Part shown: positions 7,613-16,321 of the stretch, piece by piece
Position numbering within the stretch: the first letter of the stretch is position 1
Layout: every line of letters starts with the position of its first letter
From: Agrilactobacillus fermenti
GTDB lineage: Bacteria > Bacillota > Bacilli > Lactobacillales > Lactobacillaceae
Direction of reading: 5' to 3'
NCBI RefSeq assembly: GCF_021030645.1
Contig: NZ_JACGCJ010000016.1
Coordinates: 1 to 64,000 of the forward strand
Length of the DNA: 64,000 bases
Notes under the pieces: generated by a model
What the model saw: the letters and a program-made list of their open reading frames with translations, nothing else
What the model was told of the DNA's origin: nothing
Databases searched by the model: none
Program-made: the position numbers and the translations under genes

Positions 7613-8269
7613 GTGACTTTAGCCAATCATAAAACTAATGCTATCTTGACTGCCGAGCAAATGGCTGCTTGTGACCAATATACGATTGAAACGATTGGGA
7701 TACCATCATTAGTGCTAATGGAGCGTGCTGCTTTAGAAACAACACGCTTGATCGAACAGCTCTTAACACCAACCCAAGTACTTGTGGTTTGTGGTACTGG
7801 GAATAATGGTGGCGACGGCTTAGCAATCGCGCGCATGTTACATGTACATCAAATATCCGTAACAGTCGTTCTTTTAGGCGATCAAACCCATGCCAGCGCT
7901 CAGATAAAAAAGCAATTACAGATTTGTGATTATTATCAGATACCGTTTCGAGAGGAATTGCCGGAGGATCTTGCCGGTTACGACTTGATCGTAGATGCTA
8001 TTTTTGGCATTGGTCTTTCGCGACCGATTACCGGTGCTTATGCGCAGGTCATTCAAACGCTAAATCAAGCCCAAGCATCTAAAGTGGCGGTAGATATGCC
8101 GAGTGGGCTCAATGCAAATACGGGTGCCATCATGGGCGTCGCTTTTCAGGCAGATTTAACTATAACCATGGCTTACCGCAAGGTAGGTCAACTGCGAAAC
8201 AAAGGGCCAGTGTATTGTGGCTTGACTGTCCCCGTGGATATTGGCATCTATCGAAATCAATCAATATAA
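7613..8269 (+). CDS. nnrE: NAD(P)H-hydrate epimerase
   Basis: About 218 residues, YjeF N-terminal family. It interconverts R and S forms of damaged NAD(P)H hydrate so that the dehydratase can repair it. Key motifs: ILTAEQMAACDQYTIETIGI, VVCGTGNNGGDGLAIARML (phosphate/nucleotide loop), IVDAIFGIGLSRPITG (catalytic Asp region) and VAVDMPSGLNANTG. GGAGG at 7598-7602 selects GTG 7613; an upstream GTG at 7580 lacks a ribosome binding site. The kinase/dehydratase (NnrD) domain is absent, so this is the stand-alone epimerase. It follows the VIT pair by 47 bp and may share their transcript. A strong terminator follows at 8342. Confidence 0.9.
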   Translation: MTLANHKTNAILTAEQMAACDQYTIETIGIPSLVLMERAALETTRLIEQLLTPTQVLVVCGTGNNGGDGLAIARMLHVHQISVTVVLLGDQTHASAQIKKQLQICDYYQIPFREELPEDLAGYDLIVDAIFGIGLSRPITGAYAQVIQTLNQAQASKVAVDMPSGLNANTGAIMGVAFQADLTITMAYRKVGQLRNKGPVYCGLTVPVDIGIYRNQSI

Positions 8270-8284
8270 ATATGAGGTAGAAGA

Positions 8285-8325
8285 GAGTGAGATAAAAGGC
8301 GCCCAGCGCCCTTTGTTGCACTTTT
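8285..8325 (+). repeat. Miniature copy of the interspersed palindrome
   Basis: GAGTGAGATAAAAGGCGC, CCA, GCGCCCTTTGTTGCAC: the two outer arms of the palindrome family joined almost directly, with the central ~80 bases missing. It forms a short GC hairpin (GGCGC 8298-8302 with GCGCC 8306-8310, extended by AAAG/CTTT). Confidence 0.5.
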
Positions 8326-8341
8326 GTATAAATATATTAAT

Positions 8342-8386
8342 AAAAATAACGCAACACCGAATTTTCGGTCGTTGCGTTATTTTTTT
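8342..8386 (+). terminator. Strong intrinsic terminator after nnrE
   Basis: AAAATAACGCAAC pairs with GTTGCGTTATTTT, enclosing an inner ACCGAA/TTCGGT stem, and is followed by a run of seven T. It is symmetric enough to work in both directions and separates the VIT-nnrE unit from the pilus operon. Confidence 0.85.
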
Positions 8387-8771
8387 GCGGGTATTATTCA
8401 TAAAAAGCTTAAATATAATAAAAATAATGATTTCAGATTTTGAAGTTGTTTTTATACCAAATGTTATTTCTAATATATTGATTATTTTAAAAAAATACCC
8501 TGAAAAATTACAGGCAGAAGCCTAAGCAAATACGTGTTGGCGTTGGAGTGGGCTAAAAATACTTAAATCAAAAAATGAGAATTATTGAATTTCTTTTTGA
8601 CTACTTATCATTGAGTTGTAGGAAAGCTTATGGGATGCAGCATACTTCTGGAGGTGGTTATATTCTAATTGAACAAGCGATACAAATAAATCAACCCAAC
8701 GATAAAGCAGGTGATGTAAATAGTAATGATCAGTTGATGTGTGACAGAGGTTTAACACCAGAAAGGAGCAC
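8387..8771 (+). other. Long upstream region of the pilus operon
   Basis: About 385 bases without a convincing protein gene. Short ORFs present here lack ribosome binding sites. No consensus promoter pair stands out, though several TTGACT and TATATT-like hexamers occur, so the pilus promoter probably lies here and may need an activator. I see no recognised riboswitch. Confidence 0.4.
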
Positions 8772-8801
8772 ATGACCTGTAAAGGAGGTGCTTTGAAGTG
8801 A
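8772..8801 (+). CDS. Nine-codon upstream ORF coupled to first pilin
   Basis: ATG 8772 with AAAGGAG eight bases upstream encodes MTCKGGALK and stops at TGA 8799-8801, overlapping the GTG start (8798) of the first pilin. The pilin's own AAAGGAGGTG site lies inside this mini-ORF. The arrangement suggests translational coupling or ribosome hand-over. It could also be a chance pairing of two ribosome binding sites. Confidence 0.35.
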   Translation: MTCKGGALK

Positions 8802-10579
8802 ACAAAGAAAATAATTTCATATCAAAAATCAGAAAAGCAGTTGTCGGTTTGATTGGGCTGATCGGCTTGCTGATCCCGATATTCTCAAGTCCCCAAGTTA
8901 TGGCTGACAGTTCGGCAACACAAGATGTTTTAATTCATAAAAGAGTTTATCTTGATTTGCGACAGGAAATAGACTATCAGTTTCGCAACACCGGTCATGC
9001 AATTACTGACGACAATAACTCATTTATCCAACAAACGTTTGGCTTAAATGATGCCACTTTTGTCGTTTTTGAAATAACGGAAAAGTATAACGAACTCGAA
9101 AAATCTGGGATGACACACGATGATATTGTTGCTAATTTTTTTACCCCTAAAGTCTTAAAAAGAGAAGATCTACGAATTCTAGCTGATAAGACGCAGCCAA
9201 ATTATGAAGCTGTCCGTAAGAATCCACTATATGCCTTCCTGCTGGATAAAGCAGGCAATCCCAAAATTGTCGCAAGAGGGGACACTAAGACAGACACGTT
9301 CACCGATAATGATGGCAAGAAATATACTGAGGATGGGCTTGTGCGCTTCACATTACCCAAGCAAGTTACGATTGCTGGCAAAGAGCAGAATGCAAGATAT
9401 CTTTTAGCTGAAATTGATGTGGGTCTCACGGAGAACATTGACTATGACAAAATCGCCCGATATGGCGTCGTTAAGTTGCCCTTTATGGATGAAGTGACCC
9501 ATCAACCGTTATCTGGGACGTTACACTTATATCCTAAAAATATTGGCTATGCTCGGGATCCTTATTTCTTAAAAATCGGGAAAAATCAAGCCACAGATCC
9601 AGACAGCTCAGGGCAGTTAATAGAAGGTGCTAAATTCGTTCTTTGGCGGCAGCTGAATGGTGAGAAGCAATATCTAGACATGAGTTATGAAAGTGCATTA
9701 CAAAATCAGTGGATTCCAGAAAATCAATTAATGGGGGACCCACTCAGTGACCCTCGGGTAACAGTTTTCACATCTAACAGTAATGGTTTGGTAACCATGG
9801 AAGGCCGTTTGTTGGCTGCGGGAACTTATTATTTCGAGGAAGTGGAAGCAGCGGAAGGCTATCGTATCGATGAATCACAAAAAATGGTTCGCGTAGATGT
9901 CCCCCGAACTTGGGATGAACCGGTAATGGTTGATGGTCAACCGCTTCAAGAACCAGAACCAGAAAACCCCCGACCGGGAGATGCCAACGTACCAGTTGTT
10001 GTGAACCTTAAAAACTCATCAGACTCTGAGGTATATGTGAAGCGGTTCAAGAAAGTTGATATGGCTGACCACGGCAAGGCCTTAAAAAATGCTAAGTTTG
10101 TAATTGCAAATAAGGCAGGCAAATATTTACGTCAAGTGCGTGGTCAGAATGAATGGATCGTAAATAATGGCAGCAATAGCGAATTAACACGTTCGAACTT
10201 AACGATTTTAACTAGTGACACTAATGGTAATTTTGAAATTAGCGGTTTGCCAAAAGGCAGTTACAAACTTCGTGAAATTCAAGCACCCGATGGCTATCAG
10301 CTGACTCAAGACTTAGTTTCATTTACGGTTGGCGATAATGATACCAATGAAACTAAAAATCGACAAGATATTGTAAATGCAAAAACGACCAATAGTTTGC
10401 TTGATTTGTTTAACCCAAATACACCGGCGGCTACTGGTAACAGTAGTGGTAGTAGTACGCCGACTTCAGGTGGTGGTCTATTACCACAGACAGGGGCCGT
10501 GTTATTAAATGGCTTAGGTCTGATTGGTATCACGATCATCATATGGGCAGTTTACCGCAAATATAAAGCGACGCATTGA
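8798..10579 (+). CDS. SpaA-type pilin with LPQTG anchor (probable basal pilin)
   Basis: 593 residues, secreted and sortase-anchored. Signal peptide ~1-36 ending VMADSS. N-terminal pilin domain beginning VLIHKRVYLDLRQ. Pilin motif HLYPKN with the candidate cross-linking lysine at K247. Two SpaA/Cna-B-like beta domains follow (GAKFVLWRQLNGEKQY...YFEEVEAAEGY and NAKFVIANKAGKYLR...YKLREIQAPDGY); the conserved K and E of each suggest internal isopeptide bonds. C-terminal LPQTG near residue 563, hydrophobic segment and basic tail. GTG start with AAAGGAGGTG. It differs from the other three in having canonical LPxTG, which the housekeeping sortase should also accept, so it is the likely base linking the fibre to peptidoglycan. 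Confidence 0.85.
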   Translation: MNKENNFISKIRKAVVGLIGLIGLLIPIFSSPQVMADSSATQDVLIHKRVYLDLRQEIDYQFRNTGHAITDDNNSFIQQTFGLNDATFVVFEITEKYNELEKSGMTHDDIVANFFTPKVLKREDLRILADKTQPNYEAVRKNPLYAFLLDKAGNPKIVARGDTKTDTFTDNDGKKYTEDGLVRFTLPKQVTIAGKEQNARYLLAEIDVGLTENIDYDKIARYGVVKLPFMDEVTHQPLSGTLHLYPKNIGYARDPYFLKIGKNQATDPDSSGQLIEGAKFVLWRQLNGEKQYLDMSYESALQNQWIPENQLMGDPLSDPRVTVFTSNSNGLVTMEGRLLAAGTYYFEEVEAAEGYRIDESQKMVRVDVPRTWDEPVMVDGQPLQEPEPENPRPGDANVPVVVNLKNSSDSEVYVKRFKKVDMADHGKALKNAKFVIANKAGKYLRQVRGQNEWIVNNGSNSELTRSNLTILTSDTNGNFEISGLPKGSYKLREIQAPDGYQLTQDLVSFTVGDNDTNETKNRQDIVNAKTTNSLLDLFNPNTPAATGNSSGSSTPTSGGGLLPQTGAVLLNGLGLIGITIIIWAVYRKYKATH

Positions 10580-10611
10580 ACCTTTCGATTTCGCAATAGG
10601 AGGCGAAAACA

Positions 10612-12486
10612 ATGCATAACATCATTATGAAGCGTGTCTGGCAAATATTAGCAGCATTAATGTTGTTCGTACCGTTATTATCAGGCGCGTTACAAAGTAC
10701 AGTGGTTCAGGCAGCAGAAGCAAGTGGTGAAACAACGGTTACGATCCACAAACGTAAATTATCAGACCAGAATGCGGCCATAACCAATGATGGTACCGAA
10801 AAACCGAATGTCATCGGGACACCTTTAGCTGGCGCTGGTTTCACAGCTTATGATGTGACTAACCACTATACCCGCTTAATGGGTGAATCCGGTGCAACGA
10901 TGGCTAGCGTTATGAAGAAATTAGCTGAGTTAAAACCAACCGAATACCAAAATAATCCCAAATATGATTTTGGGGTGACGAATGATCAGGGTGAAGCAAC
11001 GAAGATACTACCGAATAAGTCCAGTACAAATGGCAACAAAAATGCGGTTTATTTATTCATAGAAACAACCGTACCAGCAGGGGTTATTGCTTCAGCACCA
11101 TTTGCTGCTGGATTTCCGTTCTTAGACCCAAGCTCGACAGCAACAAAGTATCTGAAAGATGTGCATCTTTATCCTAAGAACTACTTTGGGCAATCTAAAT
11201 TAGAATTTGAGAAATATTCTTACACCCATGCCACCGGGAATGAAGCAGCTTTACAAGGTGCTAAATTTACAATCTGGCGGGAAAACAACGGTGTGAAAGA
11301 GTATTTCAAAGATTTAGATGGTAATAATGAACCCATCTATACGACAGATGCTAAAGAGGCACATGAATTAGTTTCTGGCGCCAATGGTAAAGTACAATTG
11401 GATGTACCTTGGACCATGATGGCAGGGGACCATTACATTGAAGAAACAGCATCAGTAGATCCTTTCCATAAGCCATTATGGGAAAAAGATGTGGTTCTAA
11501 AAGTGAAACACGATCCAAAAGATCCAAGCAAGGCTATCTTTGAAGGCTATGACCTTAATGGTAAGCCGATAACAACAGATCGCATCTATAACTACGACGC
11601 GCCAGAGATAAAAAAGACAGTCAACAAAAATGACTTGAATTACGATGAAGTGCATCATTACAAATTAACCGTACCAATTCCGGTCGATGACAAATCTTAT
11701 ACGAAATTTGAATTAACGGATAACTATGATGCCAATCTAGAATTAGTGACTGATCTAGCTAAAATTCCAGTAAATGTTCTTGATGCGAAAGGGAGTGTTA
11801 TACGCAGTTTTGAAGTGGCTGGCACGCGACTATCAAATCAGTCCATCAAAATTGACCTATTAAAGGATCTACAGGCCAACCCACCTCAAGCGGCTGGGAT
11901 GAAATATGAAGTGGCTTTAGACATGAAAATCAAGGCTGGCGCCAAACCAGATACAAATCTAGAGAATGAAGTGATTTTAGACCACGATTATGGTAAATCC
12001 GACGATCAAGTAGAGGTCAAAACTCACGGCTACCATTTCCAAAAAATTGATTTACAGACGGAAAAGGGGCTGCAAGGTGCGGAATTCATTGTCTCTCGAC
12101 AAATGAAGGGTCAAACGGAATATCGGACATATGACGTCGATAAAAAACAATGGGATTGGCACACTGACAAAGAAGCTGCTCATCGTTTTATTTCCAATGA
12201 ATCTGGGCTGATTGAAGTGACTGGGCTAGAAACTGGTCAATATGTGCTGGAAGAAGTAAAAGCACCTGAGGGCTACCACTTACCTGAAGGCGAAGGCACT
12301 AAGACACCATTTGAAGTAACAGATACCAGTTACACGGATACTAAAGATGATCCGAAAAAAATCACGAATAATGTAACCTTTGACGTGCCAGTAACTGGTA
12401 GTTTGGGCATCATCGGGTTGATCCTGGCTAGTGGCCTGGTCGTAACTGGTGCCGTAATTTATTTCAGAAAAATACACATGGCTTAA
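10612..12486 (+). CDS. Major (backbone) pilin candidate, VPVTG sorting signal
   Basis: 624 residues. Signal peptide ~1-35 (...VVQAAEAS). N-domain starts VTIHKRKLSDQNAA. The pilin motif HLYPKN supplies K189, the residue class C sortases join to the next subunit. A SpaA-like domain (ALQGAKFTIWRENNGVKEYF...HYIEETASVDPF), an isopeptide-type D2 domain (~330-470) and a C-terminal Cna-B domain (LQGAEFIVSRQMKGQTEY...YVLEEVKAPEGYHLPEGE) follow. The sorting signal is FDVPVTGSLGIIGL rather than LPxTG. Having both the lysine and a pilin-type sorting signal fits the polymerising backbone. GGAGG before ATG 10612; 32 bp after the first pilin. Confidence 0.85.
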   Translation: MHNIIMKRVWQILAALMLFVPLLSGALQSTVVQAAEASGETTVTIHKRKLSDQNAAITNDGTEKPNVIGTPLAGAGFTAYDVTNHYTRLMGESGATMASVMKKLAELKPTEYQNNPKYDFGVTNDQGEATKILPNKSSTNGNKNAVYLFIETTVPAGVIASAPFAAGFPFLDPSSTATKYLKDVHLYPKNYFGQSKLEFEKYSYTHATGNEAALQGAKFTIWRENNGVKEYFKDLDGNNEPIYTTDAKEAHELVSGANGKVQLDVPWTMMAGDHYIEETASVDPFHKPLWEKDVVLKVKHDPKDPSKAIFEGYDLNGKPITTDRIYNYDAPEIKKTVNKNDLNYDEVHHYKLTVPIPVDDKSYTKFELTDNYDANLELVTDLAKIPVNVLDAKGSVIRSFEVAGTRLSNQSIKIDLLKDLQANPPQAAGMKYEVALDMKIKAGAKPDTNLENEVILDHDYGKSDDQVEVKTHGYHFQKIDLQTEKGLQGAEFIVSRQMKGQTEYRTYDVDKKQWDWHTDKEAAHRFISNESGLIEVTGLETGQYVLEEVKAPEGYHLPEGEGTKTPFEVTDTSYTDTKDDPKKITNNVTFDVPVTGSLGIIGLILASGLVVTGAVIYFRKIHMA

Positions 12487-12514
12487 AAAAAGTCTAGTTA
12501 CAGGATTCATCCAA

Positions 12515-12653
12515 GAAAGGAGGCACTGACATGATTGCGCGGAAGCAGTTTACTTCACGCTATGTCATCAGATTACTCGTTGTTTGCCTAGCCTTGTTAA
12601 CTGGTTTTTTGATTCGCGAGGGCACCAATCATATTCGGGCCGAAACGTCGGCC
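12515..12653 (+). repeat. 139-nt near-identical direct repeat, copy 1
   Basis: Covers the ribosome binding site, start and signal-peptide region of the third pilin gene. It matches 14412-14550 with only two differences that I can see, while sequence immediately downstream drops to clearly lower identity. The spacing between copies is 1897 bp. Confidence 0.85.
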
Positions 12654-14381
12654 TCGCCAGAAAAAGAACTGGTGATTCATGATTTTGGCTTGAACCATGA
12701 AAATAAGCGCGTGACCAATGACGGGACAGAAAAAACAACCACACTAACAGATCCGGTCTTTGACAGTCGGTTTGTTGTCTACGATGTCACTGATGTGTAT
12801 CGCAGCTTGGTCTATCAGGGTCTGGATTTGACCAAAATCAATGAACAATTGTTGAACTTAGAAGATGCAGCGTTGCTGAATAAGCTGCATTATGAACTAC
12901 CCAAAACCAATGCAGCCGGTTTGACCCAAATCATGTTACCCGAACGATCGGTAGGTCATTACCAAGATCAGACGAAAGCAGTCTATCTTGTCAAAGCACC
13001 AGGGACAGATAAAAAAGCGCTTTTGAATCATAATTTATCACAAAAAAAAGCTAAAATTCATTTGTATTTTGCCAATTACTTCGCAATGCAAAAAGTTCAG
13101 TTTAATAGTGTTTACTTTGATTATGAGCAGGGCAAGCTTGTACCCGCTGCTAATGAATATATTCTTGGCAGATCTACGGCTGGTGATAAGTGGTATCAAG
13201 GTGTAGATAGCGAGAACCGACCGTTATATACGAAAAATAAAGCTGAGGCCTATAAATTTATACCTGATGCACACGGTTATGCCAGTGCTGAGATTCCCTG
13301 GGCAGCTATGGGGCCGACGATGCACTATTTTCAGATGTACCAATTACAAGAAGGGCTTCATGAAGCGGCTAACCGAACATCAATACAAATTCACAGTAAT
13401 GATATTGATGGCTTTGAATATCGAGCAATGGATGAACTTGGGCACGTCGTTAGAACACCCGCTTCCGAGGTACCCAATATGGTTTCATATATGATACCCA
13501 CACCCAAATTGGTTAGTAACGTTGAAGATGCTGGTGATGAGAAACACTATACCTTCAAAGTACAGATGCCACTGCCATTTGATATATCAAGCTATCAAAC
13601 CAATCAATGGGCCATAAAAATTGGGTCTGATATGCCTTTAATGACAGATCCGAAGGTATTGCGTGCCGTTGCTAAGGACGCGGATGGACAGACGAAATAT
13701 ACAATTGGTGGGCAGCCGCAACCATACGGTGATGGACAAAATGGGTTCAAAATTGATTTCACGACAATGAGTACTTTTCAAGACCTTACCGATGGCGATT
13801 ATATGGAGGTTGAATATCAGGCTAAGACAGCTGCCGATGTGCCAGAAACTGCGAATGTTAGCACTGAAGTTACCTATAATAACAATCACGAAAACAAGAT
13901 TTCCACGTATACTTTTAAGCCTGGTTATAACTTTAAAAAAATCAACCAAAGTCAACAGCCATTGCAAGGTGCCGTGTTCGTGATCTACCGACTATCCGGA
14001 GCTACAAAGCAGTATTATATGTCCGGTGGCAGCTGGTCTAGTTCAGTCAATCCAGAACAAGCTAAGCGTTATACGTCCAATAGTGCCGGTATAATATCTT
14101 TTCTAGGCGAGCCAAACATGCCTACTGGTACCTATTACTTGAAAGAAATTCAGCCACCACCAGGATATAAACCACGTGATGACATGACGTTTACAATCAC
14201 GCTGCTTTCTTATGATCAAACCATGTTCAACCCTCAAACGGTCGTGAATATCAAAGAGGAACAACCGCCAGCATTTGTGGTTCCTGTAACTGGTGGTAAT
14301 GGAATCATTTGGTTAGTTGGTGCAAGTATCCTAGTTATTTTGGGCACGATCGTTTACTTCAAAAAGAAGCAACATGTTTAG
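12531..14381 (+). CDS. Pilus-associated adhesin A (probable tip pilin), VPVTG signal
   Basis: 616 residues. Signal peptide MIARKQFTSRYVIRLL...IRAETSA (about 1-38). Overall layout follows the backbone pilin (N-domain LVIHDFGLNHENKRVTNDGT, middle SpaA-like domain, C-terminal Cna-B GAVFVIYRLSGATKQYYM...YYLKEIQPPPGYKP), but the pilin motif reads HLYFAN: the cross-linking lysine is absent, and the IHK of the first strand is IHD. The sorting signal FVVPVTGGNGIIWL is intact. Such a protein can be joined to a backbone lysine through its C-terminus but cannot accept a following subunit, as expected of a tip adhesin. AAAGGAGG before ATG. It is paralogous to the next gene. Confidence 0.8.
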   Translation: MIARKQFTSRYVIRLLVVCLALLTGFLIREGTNHIRAETSASPEKELVIHDFGLNHENKRVTNDGTEKTTTLTDPVFDSRFVVYDVTDVYRSLVYQGLDLTKINEQLLNLEDAALLNKLHYELPKTNAAGLTQIMLPERSVGHYQDQTKAVYLVKAPGTDKKALLNHNLSQKKAKIHLYFANYFAMQKVQFNSVYFDYEQGKLVPAANEYILGRSTAGDKWYQGVDSENRPLYTKNKAEAYKFIPDAHGYASAEIPWAAMGPTMHYFQMYQLQEGLHEAANRTSIQIHSNDIDGFEYRAMDELGHVVRTPASEVPNMVSYMIPTPKLVSNVEDAGDEKHYTFKVQMPLPFDISSYQTNQWAIKIGSDMPLMTDPKVLRAVAKDADGQTKYTIGGQPQPYGDGQNGFKIDFTTMSTFQDLTDGDYMEVEYQAKTAADVPETANVSTEVTYNNNHENKISTYTFKPGYNFKKINQSQQPLQGAVFVIYRLSGATKQYYMSGGSWSSSVNPEQAKRYTSNSAGIISFLGEPNMPTGTYYLKEIQPPPGYKPRDDMTFTITLLSYDQTMFNPQTVVNIKEEQPPAFVVPVTGGNGIIWLVGASILVILGTIVYFKKKQHV

Positions 14382-14411
14382 CATCTTAATCGTTATCAAA
14401 ATGACACTTGA

Positions 14412-14550
14412 GAAAGGAGGCACTGGCATGATTGCGCGGAAGCAGTTTACTTCACGCTATGTCATCAGATTACTCGTTGTTTGCCTAGCCTTGTTAACTG
14501 GTTTTTTGATTCGCGGGGGCACCAATCATATTCGGGCCGAAACGTCGGCC
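14412..14550 (+). repeat. 139-nt near-identical direct repeat, copy 2
   Basis: Second copy of the repeat at 12515-12653, over the ribosome binding site and signal peptide of the fourth pilin. A second shared stretch of 28 nt over the VPVTGGNG coding region occurs at 14275 and 16177. Confidence 0.85.
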
Positions 14551-16281
14551 CCGCTAGAAAAAGAGCTAGTGGTCCATAATTTTGGCTTAAATTATAAAGA
14601 TCAGCGCGCGCGTAACGATGGTTTGGCAAAAAATGTAGGCTTGATCGATCCTATCGCCAATAGTCAGTTTATTGCTTATGATGTCACTGACGTCTATCGT
14701 GACCTAGTTTATCAGAAACAAAATGCTGCTCAAATCAACGAAAACTTACTGAGTTTGCAAGAGGCTACGTTAGATCAAAAGCCTCACTATAAACTGCCAC
14801 AAACAGATGCAGCTGGTTTGGCTCGGATTATGTTGCCAGAACGATCTGTAGCCAGCTATCAAGACCAGACCAAAGCAGTCTATCTTGTTAAAGCACCAGG
14901 GACAGATAAAAAAGCAATTTTGAACCAAAATTTACCGCAAGAAGAAGCGGCATTTCACTTGTATTTTGCTGACTATTACGGCATGAAAAAAGTTCAGTTT
15001 AACAGTGTCTACTATGACTATGAGCAGGGTAAATATCTGCCGGCGGTAAATGAGTATTTGCTTGAAAGAGCTGCTGGCGAGTGGTATCAAGGTGTCGATG
15101 AACATAATCGACCCATTTATACGCAAAATAAGGCTGAGGCTTATAAATTTACAGCTGATGCCAATGGCTATATCAGTGCGGAATTACCTTGGGCGGCTAT
15201 GGGCGCAACAGTACACCATTTTCGTGTTTATAAGCTGCAAGCAGGCTTACATGAAGCAAATGCTCGGCCATTGTTACAGATTCATAATGATGGCGTAGAC
15301 AATTTTAAGTATCGTTCAACCGATGAACTGGGTAACTCGATTGATACCTCTGCAACAGAGGTACCGAATGTAATTTTGTATACGGTACCAACGCCAAAAA
15401 TCAGCAGTGATTTTGAAGAAATCAAAAATGATGATCCTTTTACCTTTAAAGTACAAATGCCACTGCCATTAGATATTATGAGTCAATCAGATAAACAATT
15501 GGTAGTAAAGATTGGATCGGGCTTAGCTTTATGCTCTGATCCTGAAGTACTGAAAATTGTAGTTAAAGATAAAACTGGACAAAAAAAGTATTCAGTTAAT
15601 GGACGTGTGCAAAGTCTTGAAGAGGGTCAAAACGGATTTAAACTTGATTTTTCGACAAATAGTATCTTCAAAGATGTGGCTCGTGGAGATTATCTGGAGG
15701 TGGAATACCGGGCTAAAGAAGCAGATTCTCAGGCAACAAAAAATGCTGATATTACTACGGAAGTAAGCTACGATAATAATTACGAAGATAAAACAACGAC
15801 GTATACACCAAGAATAATAGGCGCTGTTATTCAAAAACTTAACAGCCGACTTGATGCGTTGCCTGGTGCTGAATTTGTACTTTACCGCCTTAAGGGGGAC
15901 ACTAGAGAATATTATATGCCAGACGCCAGTTGGTCTAGTTCAGCTACGCCAGACCAAGCTAAGAAGTATGTATCTGGAGAAGAAGGTATGATCTATATTA
16001 TAGATGAACCTAATATGCCAGAAGGAATATATTACTTTAAGGAAGTCAAAGCACCACCAGGTTATATGCTGCTCCCCAATGATGTAGCGCTCAGGTTTCT
16101 GGAATATACTTATCGTCAAACAAAGGTTCAACCACAAAACATTAAGAATTTTAAAGAACCGACACGACCTGAATTTGTGGTTCCTGTAACTGGTGGTAAT
16201 GGTGTGATTTGGCTGTTGAGTGGCAGCATTTTGTTAATCATGGCAGTTGGTATTTACTTCAAAAAACGTAAAATTGATTAA
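14428..16281 (+). CDS. Pilus-associated adhesin B (probable tip pilin), VPVTG signal
   Basis: 617 residues from ATG 14428, chosen because AAAGGAGG lies just upstream and the protein then matches its paralogue from residue 1; an upstream in-frame ATG at 14374 overlaps the previous gene and has no site. The signal peptide is almost identical to adhesin A; the body is roughly half identical by eye. The pilin motif reads HLYFAD, again without lysine. C-terminal Cna-B domain GAEFVLYRLKGDTREYYM...YYFKEVKAPPGYML, then FVVPVTGGNGVIWL and a basic tail. It is probably an alternative tip subunit with different ligand specificity; which ligand cannot be read from sequence. Confidence 0.8.
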   Translation: MIARKQFTSRYVIRLLVVCLALLTGFLIRGGTNHIRAETSAPLEKELVVHNFGLNYKDQRARNDGLAKNVGLIDPIANSQFIAYDVTDVYRDLVYQKQNAAQINENLLSLQEATLDQKPHYKLPQTDAAGLARIMLPERSVASYQDQTKAVYLVKAPGTDKKAILNQNLPQEEAAFHLYFADYYGMKKVQFNSVYYDYEQGKYLPAVNEYLLERAAGEWYQGVDEHNRPIYTQNKAEAYKFTADANGYISAELPWAAMGATVHHFRVYKLQAGLHEANARPLLQIHNDGVDNFKYRSTDELGNSIDTSATEVPNVILYTVPTPKISSDFEEIKNDDPFTFKVQMPLPLDIMSQSDKQLVVKIGSGLALCSDPEVLKIVVKDKTGQKKYSVNGRVQSLEEGQNGFKLDFSTNSIFKDVARGDYLEVEYRAKEADSQATKNADITTEVSYDNNYEDKTTTYTPRIIGAVIQKLNSRLDALPGAEFVLYRLKGDTREYYMPDASWSSSATPDQAKKYVSGEEGMIYIIDEPNMPEGIYYFKEVKAPPGYMLLPNDVALRFLEYTYRQTKVQPQNIKNFKEPTRPEFVVPVTGGNGVIWLLSGSILLIMAVGIYFKKRKID

Positions 16282-16321
16282 GCTTAGTAAAGCGTAAGTG
16301 TCCGTCAAAGGGGGGTGCGTC

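Noticed and set aside
8241-8525. 94-residue ORF after nnrE
   Set aside because: It runs through a perfect intrinsic terminator and a palindrome remnant, with no ribosome binding site.
8575-8775. 66-residue ORF upstream of the pilus operon
   Set aside because: No ribosome binding site, no recognisable features; AT-rich leader sequence.
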